This document shows positions 19,780 to 31,722 of a DNA stretch of 64,000 nt, piece by piece. The notes beneath the pieces are model-generated. The model had not been told where the DNA came from, made no database searches, and was given only the letters and a program-made list of their open reading frames with translations. The translations under genes were made by a program, and so were the position numbers. Source of the DNA: Mesostigma viride (lineage: Eukaryota; Streptophyta; Mesostigmatophyceae; Mesostigmatales; Mesostigmataceae); contig RPFO01000130.1 in assembly GCA_009746045.1 (NCBI GenBank), positions 2,510,625 to 2,574,624 of the forward strand. Direction: 5' to 3'. Within the stretch, counting starts at the first letter, position 1, and every line of letters starts with the position of its first letter.

Positions 19780-22700
19780 AATTTCTGCCACATTCCGTAC
19801 TTACCAAGCAGGGAAAAAATGACTTGGGAGGATTTTCAAGTGGGTAGTACGCGGTGCTGGACCGCCTGGACGCGCCCAAGCAATCGAACGTGCAAAACCA
19901 GGACTGCGAGGGGGTGAGGGGGCGACATGCTGCGACAGCACTTAATTGAATTTCCTGCTGGCTGGGGATGGCGGTCAACGCTGCCTGGAAAATTGGGGAT
20001 GGACAATGCGTGGGCATTGCTTTTATAGCGTTCAATGTTCCATTTCGATGCGTACCTTTGAATTGTTTCTGATCTGGCTGGACGTCGGTGGGCAGTCTCG
20101 TGCGTGGGAGAGGTTCGGGGCGCTATGGCCTGCTGCGATAGCTAGCGACCTGGAAATGGAATGTCGTTGTAGATTTAGGTATTATGTTATCGTGCTTCTT
20201 TGCTTGACGTATTGGATGCCTAGTGAAATCAGTTTGCTGTTCGTGGAAGGCGTGGTGTGGCCGACGAGTTTCTGTTGTCGTCACACAATATTGGAATGAA
20301 CGCTGGATTTGTTGCCACGGGACGTACGCTGGCGATGCCGATGGTGAGTCGTTTGTTTCGATGACCGGGCTAGTGCCTGCTCTCTTTCTGATGCGTTTCC
20401 TCGGTTGTGTTGTTTCCATTGGGCCGAATTCACCTAGTCGCAGCGAAGACATAGCCTAGCAAGGGTCTGCGTTTCATTTTCTTAGCCGTGCAGGACGCCA
20501 TCTTCATGGTCCTTCGGGTTTCCCGTGTCAACGTCCGTTGCCAGAGGATCTGTGATGATTTTTTCTGGAATATACTGGGCGGTGAAAGCCCCTGTGGATG
20601 CTTGCCTGGTCATGAGTTTAGGGCGTCATTTACTGCTGTACTCGCTGACATTCATGGTGCTTACTGCGTTAGATAATCTGCCTTGCTTCGCGCGTGGATT
20701 TTCACTGGGCTGAAGAGCGCGTCTGGTAACATGTTTTCGTGGTGTATAAGGTGATCAATCAACCATTTGTTCATAGAACTGGTTGTCTCCTTGATAGAAG
20801 GTGAGACAATAGAAGGTGTTTTATATTTCTTCATCAAGCAAGTCAAAAGTAATCTGCACTGGCTTACAACCTGAATCTTGCTTTGCTGGGTCTGCTGTGT
20901 TCGTGTCTCATTGTGCAGGCTATCCCCTTGGTTGACCAACCAGGTGATTTGTGGTGCCAGCGGGGCCATATTGGTTTTCTTCTCATTTTCCATCCGTGGC
21001 AACGGACCGCATGGGCGGGCGGGAGGGCAGAGAGGGCAGGGCGGGCCAGGCCAGGCCAGGCGAGGCAGGAAAGGCTGCAAGGGTATGCAGCACAGGTAGG
21101 CTGGCAGGCAAGGGCCATGGGGCATGAGCCATGGGGCTTGAGCCACGAGCCTTGCGGCATGAGGTTTGGGGATGGGGCAAACAGGAGGGCAGGCAGCCAG
21201 CCACATCCACATGATTAGGGGCCAGACAGCAATCAGGGGCACCGCGGGCCCACTTATGCATGCCAGGCACCCCACCAACCCACGCACGCATGCCAGCCAC
21301 CCCCATGCCCACGCACGCATGCCAGCCAACCCCCCCCCACACACACAAACCCACTTATGCATGCCAGCCACCCCCCACACCCACGTACGCATGCCAGCCA
21401 CCCCCCACACCCACACACGCATGGCAGCCACCCCACGAACCCAGGCACGCATGCCAGCCCCCCCCTCAAGCCACGCATGCATGTCAGCCCCCCACCACAC
21501 CCACGCATGCATGCCACTCCCCCCCACACCCACGCACGCATGCCAGCCACCCCCCACACCCACGCACGCCCCCCCCACACCCACGCACGCATGCCAGCGC
21601 CCCCCCTCATGTACGCATGCATGCCAGCCACCCCACAAACCCACGCTTGGATGCCAGCCCCCCCCACATGCATGCATGCATGCCAGCCCCCCCCCACACC
21701 CACGCACGCATGGCAGCCGCCCGCCCAACCCACGCACGCATGCCAGCCAACCCCCACATGCACGCATGCTTGCCAGCCACCCCACATGCACGCATGCTTG
21801 CCAGCCACCCCACATGCAAACAAGCCCCCCCCCACATGCATGCTTGCATTCCAGCCACCCCACAAACCCATGCACGCATGCCAGCCACCCCCACACCCAC
21901 GCACGCATGCCAGCCACCCCACGAGCCCACGCATGCATGCCAGCCACCCCCACAAACCCACGCATGCATGCCAGCCACCCCCCACATGCACGTGCATGCC
22001 AGCCACCCCCCACACCCATGTACGCATGCCAGCCACCCCCCACACCCACGCACGCATGGCAGCCCACCCCACGAACCCAGGCACGCATGCCAGCCCCCCC
22101 TAAACCCACGCACGCATGGCAGCCCACCCCCCAACCCAGGCACGCATGCCAGCCAACCCCACACCCACGCACTTATGTAAGCACCCCCACACACACACGC
22201 ATGCATGCCAGCCCCCCCACAAACCCACACACGCGTGCCGTCCCCCCCCACATGCACGCATGCATGCCAGCCACCCCACAAACCCACTTATGCATGCCAG
22301 CCACCCCCGTCACCAACGTACGCATGCCGTCCCCCCCCCACACACACGCATGCATGCCAGCCTGCCCCGCCCCACATGCGTCCATGGCAGCTTCCCCCCA
22401 CACCCACGCATGCATGCTAGCCACCCCACAAACCCATGCACGCATGCCACCCCCCCCACAAACCCACTTATGCATGCCAGCCACCCCCCACATGCACGCA
22501 TGCATGACAGCCACCCCCCACATGCATGTGCATGCCAGCCACCCCCCACACCCACATACGCATGCCAGCCACCCCCCACACCCACGCACGCATGGCAGCC
22601 ACCCCCCACAGCCACGCACGCATGCCAGCCCCCCCCTAAACCCACGCATGCATGGCAGCTGCCCACCACAACCACGAACGGACAGGGCTGGCCTGCCGCA

Positions 22701-23027
22701 CCCCACGGTCGCGCACAAGGGCAGTGTCGAGTCATGTACAAAACATTGTCTACATGAAGTCATAGTGGGCATGACCGATGGTGCATGTGTTTACAAAGGA
22801 TTGCCACTCAATGAATATTAATGAATGATGAACATGGTAGTTTGCATGGGAGTGTTTGGTCGTTATGGCTGCCGCTTGCAAAAAGCGGTACCCACATTGT
22901 GTCCTGCATGGCATAGCTGCATTGTGAGTTCCAGTTGTTAGGAAGTAATGAGTAAGGAAATACTTGCATGCAATGAACGGCGACGTCTCACAATGTACGG
23001 TACTATTCGGACTGGGTTGATGTACTA
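19780..23027 (+). mobile_element. Element II, copy 1
   Basis: It lies between imperfect 22-bp direct repeats of the form GTAGTANGAYGCKTGCTGG plus ACG (19758-19779 and 23028-23049). The body is a diverged homologue of element I: shared stretches include AATGGAATGTCGTTGTAGAT, TGCCTAGTGAAATCAG, GTGCAGGACGCCATCTTCAT and GTGCAGGCTATCCCCTTGG. It holds a G-rich tract (about 21001-21130) followed by a C-rich minisatellite. The 3' end does not have element I's stem-loop. Only short frames exist outside the minisatellite. Confidence 0.65.
21250..22680 (+). repeat. C-rich minisatellite in element II copy 1
   Basis: There are about 48 units of roughly 30 bp, related to the element I minisatellite but with different variants (for example CCCACATGCACGCATGCTTG, GAACCCAGGCACGCATGC and CTAAACCCACGCACGCATGG). 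It lacks stops in several frames on both strands, producing spurious frames of over 500 codons. Confidence 0.95.
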
Positions 23028-23283
23028 GTAGTACGACGCGTGCTGGACGTGCGCGTGAGGGACGGAGCGTGGGATCGACGGTGCGGCGGGCCGGCGCGAG
23101 CGCGCGCGATGGGAAGCCCCCATAAGGAAGGCCGCCGAGCGTTCGCCCCCCGGCGTAGGGGCCGGGCCGGTCGGCGGGCTCAACCCGGCGGGTCGAAGCT
23201 TTCGGCGGGGGCCTCAGGGCCCCTGGTGGCGTAGTGCGTCCGAATAAGTGGGGGGCCTTGGCCCCCCCACTAGTCCCCTTCTA

Positions 23284-24399
23284 GTAACTACGATTAACCC
23301 CAACGCAAAAGTTTGGCAAACCGTGAGGCCCGAAAAGTGGCCCGTACGAGAACCGCGAGCGCAGGGCGGCCGATAGTCAGGGCGATCCGGAGATCCGCGG
23401 TGGCGCCCAATCGGGGCAGTTGCCCGAAAAGTGGCAAACTAGGCAGATCGACTGTCAGGAGTTCTGAACGGGGTCTGAAACGGCAGTTACGTCCAGATCC
23501 GGTTCAGCACTTTTGCGGGCAGATGGGAGGCCAGCCAATGGCCGCGGCCAGATAAAAATACGGAACCCGGCACGATGTTGACTTCTTCGCGGGCGTCAAA
23601 CTCTGTGTCGCGAATCAAACAACCCGCCCGCGGTTACAGGATGTGGGACGCGGAAGTACAAAAACTTCGAAGTATTGAACCCGCCGTCCCAAGTTGCGTA
23701 GAGTTCAGTGCGGCAAGTCGACGTAATGTCCAGAAAATGTTTTGAAACCGTAACACGTTGGGCGTTATGGCCGTTTTCCTGTCCGCATTTCGTTCAGAAA
23801 CCGTTTTACTGAACGTTTCCGTTGCAATTTTTTAGTCAGACCGAAATTTAAGTCTGAACGTGATCTGACTTAATTTTAGTTGAAAAGTACACGCAAAATT
23901 TGAGTTGCAGGAGCGGAGCGTAGTACGATGCTTGCTGGACGAACTTTGCGAGATTCTGAGCCGATTCTGGATTCAGCGCAGAGAGAATCTAAATTTTGCT
24001 GAAATCAAAAGTGCTACGAAATTTTGCCCTGAACGCATGCTAAATTCGGCCTGAAATCGTTTTTGGTTGAGCGGTCACTAGTTTCGAGCAATAAAAACGA
24101 ATTTAGGCCGAGTTCAGGCCGAATTTTCGTAGTTCCGAGGAATAAAAATTTATTTGGAAGATTTCCCCGTGAGGGACGGAGCGTGGGATCGACGGTGCGG
24201 CGGGCCGGCGCGAGCGCGCGCGATGGGAAGCCCCCCAAGGAAGGCCGCCGAGCGTTCGCCCCCCGGCGTAGGGGCCGGCCCGGTAGGCGGGCGCTCCGCC
24301 CGGCGGGTCGAAGCTTTCGGCGAAGGCCTCAGGGCCCCTGGTGGCGTAGTGCGTCCGAATTCGTGGGGGGCCTTGGCCCCCCCACCTTGTCCCCTTCTA
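23284..24399 (+). repeat. Module 10: short beta module (1116 bp), ends in block Y
   Basis: This is beta subtype 2, near-identical to modules 5, 8, 12 and 13. It ends at a CTAGTGACTACG junction. Confidence 0.92.
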
Positions 24400-24614
24400 G
24401 TGACTACGATTAACCCCAACGAAAAGATTGGGCAAACCGTGAGGCCCGAAAAGTGGCCCGTACGAAAACCGCGAGCGCAGGGCGGCCGATAGTCAGGGCG
24501 ATCCGGAGATCCGCGGTGGCGCCCAATCGGAGCAGTTGCCCGAAAAGTGGCAAACTAGGGAGATCGACTGTCACAAAGTCTGAACGGGGTCTGAAACGGC
24601 AGTAACGTCCAGAT
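24400..24614 (+). repeat. Module 11, 5' part, cut by a 3.5-kb insertion
   Basis: It starts GTGACTACGATTAACCCCAA, matching the start of module 9. Homology to beta stops at CGTCCAGAT (24614). The continuation CCGGTTCAGC resumes at 28115, so the beta sequence is interrupted without visible loss. Confidence 0.88.
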
Positions 24615-26079
24615 GGTCCGAGCCCCGCCAAAAACGACCATCTTACTCCGTCACCAAATTGGCGCGAGATCCCGAAAATCTGGTGGGCGGGAAGGTGACG
24701 ACGAGGCAAAAAGTCACGCAGCACCCATGGCGGCCGTGAAAATCCTAGCGACCGTCCTGAGAACACATTACGGACAGCGAATTCATTTTGAGCCTTCATA
24801 ACTCATCTACTTCACGTAGATATTTTTTTATCCTAAAGAAATCGGTCCATTTTTTCAGGAAAACAGAAAAAGGGCGGGCATTTTCGCGAGGTCGGGTCAG
24901 GTCCGCTGCATTTTGCAGTGGACCCCCAAAAAGTCACACCGGAAACTTATCGAAAACGGCGACAGTGTAGTTCAAGGTAAGCCGCTCGCACGGTTCTATG
25001 ACTAATTCAAAAAATTTTGACCGAAAAACTTTTTGTTAAAACGACTGCCATTGTAAATGCCTCGTTGCCGCAGCAGTTGGAACTGCCGGGAGGGTGCGTG
25101 CGGGGCTGATCATGGCAACGCACGTAAAAATATGCCACTCCCTCGTTTCTTTCATTTTTGTCATCCCATTTGCGCAGGGCGCTTCAACAACTTCTAGAGC
25201 GAAGCCCAGCCTGATTTTTTGCTGGCTCTGTAGTGTAGACCTGCGCTCATCACTGAATATCGCCTGCGATCGTTGCGAAATGAAGCATGAATACGCATTG
25301 CGCTGGTTGAGTCGACGCTGTACAGTGGAACCTGCTTTTTCGGCATCCGGATCCAAGGTAGGGTGAAGCCAGCCCCGTTCCCCTTCCAGATTTTCTGCCT
25401 GTCTCTTTCCCCGAGGCTCGTGAAAGCGCCTCGTTCATGTTACGCCGGACGCCTCGTCAAGCATCGCTGCTCGAGAGGGAGACGTAAGCCATGGCCAGCC
25501 TCCCCAAACAGCGTGATGTGCGCCTGTTCATTCTTCCAAGTGTAATTCATGGCGTAGGAAGCTGAGCCTGAAGGCAACAAACAGAAGGTACATGTCCTGT
25601 ATTCAACAGTCAGCACATATAGGTGTGTTGATGTGCAACCCTGGAGCTTATCCAGCTTTCACAGGCCATACAACACGCTGCTGGGGCTCCACTTTAGCGG
25701 ACCTGTTGGTAAGTATTTCAACCTCTTTCCTTGGCCAGATTATAATGCACCATGTTTATCAATGATGGGCGGCGTGTTCTGATCTGGGGCTGGGAGGCAC
25801 GAAGAAACCAGGGGGGAGCCCAGGTATGTGAAGTGCGCAGATGTTGTTGCTGCCTTGGGAAACCCAGGATTCATTGCCCTTGTTACATTCAGATATGTTG
25901 AAGCAGGCTGAGAATTAAGTACTATACATGGAAGGGGGCTGATTTGTCTTTGATATGGTTGCTGCCTATGATGATGAATATTGTTGCGGGCACAACAGAG
26001 TGCACAATGGGCTTACAGCATTGCGTAAGAGGCATGAATCTCACCAGGACACCTTCTACGGGCTCACAACAACATCACA

Positions 26080-27010
26080 ATAACGATTACCAAAGTGCTT
26101 GCTGCCACACCACTGCCACATCACTCCCCACCACCCCAACACACCTACCACTGTTACGCCGTTGTTAGCAGTGCCACGATTGCATAGCAATACCAACATT
26201 CCTGTCGTTAGCATGGAGGACCACCAGGTGCATCGTGTGCGCATACCCATGTGACAGATATTATAGACTCCCACCAGGAGCAACGTCCACCACCATGAGT
26301 CTCGCCTGTTGGTGTAACTGCTGGCAGTGTCCCTACAACTCAGTATGGAATCTGCCATTAACGATAACGCCAGGCCCTGCACCATTGCTGCCACAATCTG
26401 CCATATTGACTTCGCCCATCGCAGCCTTGATCGTGATTGCAGCCACAAGTTCCTGCCGGCCCTCTTCATCTCTTCTATCGTAGCACCAGAAACTGGGGCC
26501 ACATTTAGCAGCATCGGCAGCTGACATAGCTGGCACCTGGCACAACAGATAATGCCAGTAGTATCAAAGAAGGCACCCTACTGCTCACCATTGCTATCAA
26601 TCACTGGCATGATCAATCTGTCACTACCACTTGCCAGCACCACAGAATATCATGACCTGGTGTGTTGCCACGGAAATCTGAATGGAGAGCTTTCACCACA
26701 AGCCCACCCCAATGAGTTGGTTTGCACACTACACCACTGTTGGCTGTACCGTGCCACCTGCCACATAAATTTCCCTTCCATCATGCAGCAGTAGCAACAT
26801 AACCTCAAGGCTAGACCATAACGTCTATCTGCATAACGATAGCCTTCATGATCGCTGCCTCGTGCCACTGGCCATACTACTGCCATCTGCATTACTTTCT
26901 ACCACATGTGCCACTCTCTTCTGCATCACTAGATCCCACTACTGCTGCCTGACCTGCCTGCTGCCAGCACCTTCGCTGGCATCTGCTCATGGCATGCCCA
27001 TGGCCACATC
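26080..27010. repeat. Degenerate CTGCCA / GTGCCAC-rich stretch
   Basis: Short words such as TGCCAC, CTGCCA, CACCAC and GCATGGC recur at irregular spacing. It looks like a heavily decayed short-unit repeat. There is no clean period by eye and no supported gene; open frames here change strand and frame. Confidence 0.4.
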
Positions 27011-27527
27011 CTCCATCTGCCGTGCATAGCCCATGCTTCACTAGGATTGGTAGTCCAGGGTGCACGATGAACAACACATAAAAAAATGCCCATGCACCTT
27101 TAGAAGATTGTTTGGCATGCGAGCTAGCTGGCTAGTTAATGTGCTAGAGATGTTAGATAGCAACTGCAAGCAAATGTAGTGTGCAGCCATGTTTGCTTCG
27201 AACCACTATTTGACTTGCCAACTAGTTGCTCTCTCTCAACACGCCCCACCATTGGAATGTTGGTAGTTAATACTATTGATGTATCAAAGAGACAACTGTT
27301 CATGTATTTCCATGATGAAGTGCATGCCACATGTATGGGTGGAGATAACCAAGTTGGAGTTCAACCTTACCTCAGCTCGTACTGTTATGGGGTATGAACT
27401 TGTAAGGAAATATTATATGATGTTGGCTGCTGTCACGTGTCACTGTGACACATCGTCATCTGTGGTGTGACTGAGGTAATACTTGGCAATCATGTTCAGC
27501 ATGCTCTATTTAAATTGCATTAAAAAT

Positions 27528-28060
27528 TTCAGCTCTGTCTGAACTCATTTGCGCTACCTGTGGTGCATTATATATCCAAATTTTGCGCGAGAGTGACGCG
27601 TGACAGCAGAATCATGTAACTAGTTGGTGTTCAATCAAGGTGCAACTTTGCAGCCAGCCTGCAGATGTTGCAAGTAAAGTGTTTGCTTACTTCCAGCTTA
27701 ATCTGAGCTCATTTGCACTGTTGGGTGCATTTAATGATCCATAAAATGCTCCAAATGACCGTATTTGTGACGGTTGACAGCATAATTTCTGGCCATCCCA
27801 TCTCTATTTCGGGTGCAACTTAGTACTTGAGCTGCATATGTTATATTTAATGTGTCTGCCCATTTCCAGGTCAAAACGACATTAATTGTGTTGTTTGTGG
27901 AATTAATTATGAATAAAACTGGCAATTTCGGCATTTTTTATGCTTTTGGACGTCACCATTCTGTGAGCACCAAGTGGCCAACCAAGGTGTGACTTGGCAC
28001 AGTAAATCTGGGTACCATGGAGAAGCCAGCCACCAAGTTTGACCATCATCCGAATATTAG
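27528..28060 (+). repeat. Degenerate tandem repeat, about 170-bp period
   Basis: Three related segments start TTCAGCTCTG (27528), TTCCAGCTTAATCTGAGCTC (27691) and TTCCAGGTCAAAACG (27864). Each carries CATTTGC or similar about 25-30 bp in. A GGTGCAACTT/GGTGTGACTT motif follows 110-135 bp after each start (27640, 27815, 27988). Identity is low, so this is an old repeat. Function is unknown. Confidence 0.5.
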
Positions 28061-28114
28061 TGCAGCTAGGAGGAGTAAGATGGGTGTTTTTTGGCACTTT
28101 CAGACCGTTGTGGG

Positions 28115-29016
28115 CCGGTTCAGCACTTTTGCGGGCAGGTGGGAGGCCAGCCAATGGCCGCGGCCAGATAAAAATACGGAACCCGGCACGATGTCGGCTT
28201 GTTGCGCGCCCCGTCAAACAATGTCGCGAATCAAACAACCCGCCCGCGGTTACAGGATGTGGGACGCGGAAGTACAACAACTCCGGAGTATAGAAGCTGC
28301 CGTCCCAAAATTTTGTTGCGTTCAGTGCGGCAAGTCGACGGCATGTCCAGAAAATGTTTTGAAACCGTAAGACGTTGGGCGTTACGGCCGTTTTGTTGTC
28401 CGCATTTCGTTCAGAAACTGTTTTACTGAGCGTTTCCGTTGCAATTTTTTATTCAGACCGAAATTTAAGTCTGAACGTGATCTGACTGAATTATATTTGA
28501 AAAGTACACGCAAAATTTGAGTTGGAGGAGCGGAGCCTAGTACGATGCTTGCTGGACGAACTTTGCGAGATTCTGAGCCGATTCTGGACTCAGCGCAGAG
28601 AGAATCTGAATTTTGCTGAAATCAAATGTGCTACGAAATTTTGCCCTGAACGTATGCTAAATTCGGCCTGAAATCGTTTTTGGTTGAGCGGTCACTAGTT
28701 TCGAGCAATAAAAACGAATTTAGGCCGATTTCAGGACGAATTTTCGTAGTTCCGAGGAATAAAAATTGATTTGGAAGATTTCCCCGTGAGGGACGGAGCG
28801 TGGGATCGACGGTGCGGCGGGCCGGCGCGAGCGCGCGCGATGGGAAGCCCCCGAAGGAAGGCCGCCGAGCGTTCGCCCCCCGGCGTAGGGGCCGGCCCGG
28901 TAGGCGGGCGCTCCGCCCGGCGGGTCGAAGCTTTCGGCGAAGGCCTCAGGGCCCCTGGTGGCGTAGTGCGTCCGAATTCGTGGGGGGCCTTGGCCCCCCC
29001 ACCTTGTCCCCTTCTA
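28115..29016 (+). repeat. Module 11, 3' part, ends in block Y
   Basis: Beta sequence resumes at CCGGTTCAGCACTTTTGC and runs to block Y and a CTAG junction. It is near-identical to 18536-19424 in module 9, confirming that modules 9 and 11 derive from the same beta variant. Confidence 0.9.
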
Positions 29017-30129
29017 GTAACTACGATTAACCCCAACGCAAAAGTTTGGCAAACCGTGAGGCCCGAAAAGTGGCCCGTACGAGAACCGCGAGCGCAGGGC
29101 GGCCGATAGTCAGGGCGATCCGGAGATCCGCGGTGGCGCCCAATCGGGGCAGTTGCCCGAAAAGTGGCAAACTAGGCAGATCGACTGTCAGGAGTTCTGA
29201 ACGGGGTCTGAAACGGCAGTTACGTCCAGATCCGGTTCAGCACTTTTGCGGGCAGATGGGAGGCCAGCCAATGGCCGCGGCCAGATAAAAATACGGAACC
29301 CGGCACGATGTTGACTTCTTCGCGGGCGTCAAACTCTGTGTCGCGAATCAAACAACCCGCCCGCGGTTACAGGATGTGGGACGCGGAAGTACAAAAACTT
29401 CGATGTATTGAACCCGCCGTCCCAAGTTGCGTAGAGTTCAGTGCGGCAAGTCGACGTAATGTCCAGAAAATGTTTTGAAACCGTAACACGTTGGGCGTTA
29501 TGGCCGTTTTCCTGTCCGCATTTCGTTCAGAAACCGTTTTACTGAACGTTTCCGTTGCAATTTTTTAGTCAGACCGAAATTTAAGTCTGAACGTGATCTG
29601 ACTTAATTTTAGTTGAAAAGTACACGCAAAATTTGAGTTGCAGGAGCGGAGCGTAGTACGATGCTTGCTGGACGAACTTTGCGAGATTCTGAGCCGATTC
29701 TGGATTCAGCGCAGAGAGAATCTAAATTTTGCTGAAATCAAAAGTGCTACGAAATTTTGCCCTGAACGCATGCTAAATTCGGCCTGAAATCGTTTTCGGT
29801 TGAGCGGTCACTAGTTTCGAGCAATAAAAACGAATTTAGGCCGAGTTCAGGCCGAATTTTCGTAGTTCCGAGGAATAAAAATTTATTTGGAAGATTTCCC
29901 CGTGAGGGACGGAGCGTGGGATCGACGGTGCGGCGGGCCGGCGCGAGCGCGCGCGATGGGAAGCCCCCAAGGAAGGCCGCCGAGCGTTCGCCCCCCGGCG
30001 TAGGGGCCGGCCCGGTAGGCGGGCGCTCCGCCCGGCGGGTCGAAGCTTTCGGCGAAGGCCTCAGGGCCCCTGGTGGCGTAGTGCGTCCGAATTCGTGGGG
30101 GCCTTGGCCCCCCACCTTGTCCCCTTCTA
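29017..30129 (+). repeat. Module 12: short beta module (1113 bp), ends in block Y
   Basis: This is beta subtype 2. The block Y hairpin is one base shorter in each arm (GTGGGGGCC/GGCCCCCCAC, about 30096-30115), which keeps the stem symmetrical. Confidence 0.92.
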
Positions 30130-31245
30130 GTAACTACGATTAACCCCAACGCAAAAGTTTGGCAAACCGTGAGGCCCGAAAAGTGGCCCGTACGAGAACC
30201 GCGAGCGCAGGGCGGCCGATAGTCAGGGCGATCCGGAGATCCGCGGTGGCGCCCAATCGGGGCAGTTGCCCGAAAAGTGGCAAACTAGGCAGATCGACTG
30301 TCAGGAGTTCTGAACGGGGTCTGAAACGGCAGTTACGTCCAGATCCGGTTCAGCACTTTTGCGGGCAGATGGGAGGCCAGCCAATGGCCGCGGCCAGATA
30401 AAAATACGGAACCCGGCACGATGTTGACTTCTTCGCGGGCGTCAAACTCTGTGTCGCGAATCAAACAACCCGCCCGCGGTTACAGGATGTGGGACGCGGA
30501 AGTACAAAAACTTCGAAGTATTGAACCCGCCGTCCCAAGTTGCGTAGAGTTCAGTGCGGCAAGTCGACGTAATGTCCAGAAAATGTTTTGAAACCGTAAC
30601 ACGTTGGGCGTTATGGCCGTTTTCCTGTCCGCATTTCGTTCAGAAACCGTTTTACTGAACGTTTCCGTTGCAATTTTTTAGTCAGACCGAAATTTAAGTC
30701 TGAACGTGATCTGACTTAATTTTAGTTGAAAAGTACACGCAAAATTTGAGTTGCAGGAGCGGAGCGTAGTACGATGCTTGCTGGACGAACTTTGCGAGAT
30801 TCTGAGCCGATTCTGGATTCAGCGCAGAGAGAATCTAAATTTTGCTGAAATCAAAAGTGCTACGAAATTTTGCACTGAACGCATGCTAAATTCGGCCTGA
30901 AATCGTTTTTGGTTGAGCGGTCACTAGTTTCGAGCAATAAAAACGAATTTAGGCCGAGTTCAGGCCGAATTTTCGTAGTTCCGAGGAATAAAAATTTATT
31001 TGGAAGATTTCCCCGTGAGGGACGGAGCGTGGGATCGACGGTGCGGCGGGCCGGCGCGAGCGCGCGCGATGGGAAGCCCCCCAAGGAAGGCCGCCGAGCG
31101 TTCGCCCCCCGGCGTAGGGGCCGGCCCGGTAGGCGGGCGCTCCGCCCGGCGGGTCGAAGCTTTCGGCGAAGGCCTCAGGGCCCCTGGTGGCGTAGTGCGT
31201 CCGAATTCGTGGGGGGCCTTGGCCCCCCCACCTTGTCCCCTACTA
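30130..31245 (+). repeat. Module 13: short beta module (1116 bp), ends in block Y
   Basis: This is beta subtype 2, tandem to module 12. The TACTAG junction at its end leads into an alpha module, as at module 2. Confidence 0.92.
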
Positions 31246-31722
31246 GTAACTACGATTTATGACGCCCGAAAACTTTGGCCGAGGCCGTAGGCCGAAGGTG
31301 GGGCCGTCCCCCGCGCCCCCTACCGCGGGAGCGGACGACGTACAGGACCGTAGCGAGATGGCCAATCGGCGTAGTACAAAGAAATTCCCGAACCTTGGAG
31401 ATCGAGTCTGAGGTATTCTGAACGGGTGCTGAAACGCTGAACACGTTCAGGGTTTTGCGGGCAGGTGGGGCGTCTCGCCAATCCGCGCGGCCTCAGGACG
31501 GTACGGCGCGTTGACTCTTTTAACCGTCAAACAAAAAGTCGCGAACTGATATCTGTACTAAAACTTTTCAGGGTTTCCCGTTGCACCAGGACAAGGGGAC
31601 CAACCGGTGCACGCCGTTTCGAATTACGCGCTCGAGGTTAGGGCCACAACGTGAATGGAATGCGATTTTCTGAACGGATGGATCAAATTTGCAGGACGGT
31701 TGGAAGGTTCAGAGCCGAACTG
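31246..31722 (+). repeat. Module 14, alpha 5' part, interrupted
   Basis: It starts GTAACTACGATTTATGACGC, like module 7, and shares with module 7 the variant CAAAAAGTCGCGAACTGA. Homology to alpha stops after GAGCCGAACTG at 31722. In intact modules GCGTTCAGTCAGGG follows. Confidence 0.88.

Larger units (their letters stand above)
18320..23283 (+). repeat. Module 9: fused beta module (4964 bp) carrying element II
   Basis: A complete short beta-type segment with block Y runs to CACCTTG at 19426. There the usual TCCCC-CTAG junction and the start of the next beta module are missing, and the sequence enters beta interior at GCGTCAAACAC. It continues into a long beta module with element II and ends in block Y'. 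Two modules have thus been fused by a deletion starting exactly after CTTG. Its first part matches module 11. Confidence 0.88.
24615..28114. other. 3500-bp unrelated insertion splitting module 11
   Basis: Neither end shows a target duplication or clear terminal inverted repeats. An AGATGGTC...GACCATCT stem sits at the left edge (24611-24644). No family is recognised. An open frame at 25094-25366 contains two Cys-x2-Cys pairs and is followed by AAGGTAGGG, a possible splice donor, but resembles nothing I know and is only 90 codons. The rest includes a CTGCCA/GTGCCAC-rich stretch (26080-27010) and a degenerate ~170-bp repeat (27528-28060). It could be unique host DNA or a decayed element. Confidence 0.7.

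Noticed and set aside
22097-22110. CCCTAAA telomere-like words inside element II minisatellites
   Set aside because: They are single occurrences created by a unit variant (CCCCCTAAACCCACGC); no tandem telomeric tract is present, so chromosome-end position is not shown.
25094-25366. Possible small zinc-ribbon gene with two Cys-x2-Cys pairs and nearby GTAAG/GTAGG splice-like sites
   Set aside because: It is only 90 codons with no recognisable family, no supporting second exon and an overlapping antisense frame of similar length; mentioned only within the 3500-bp segment.
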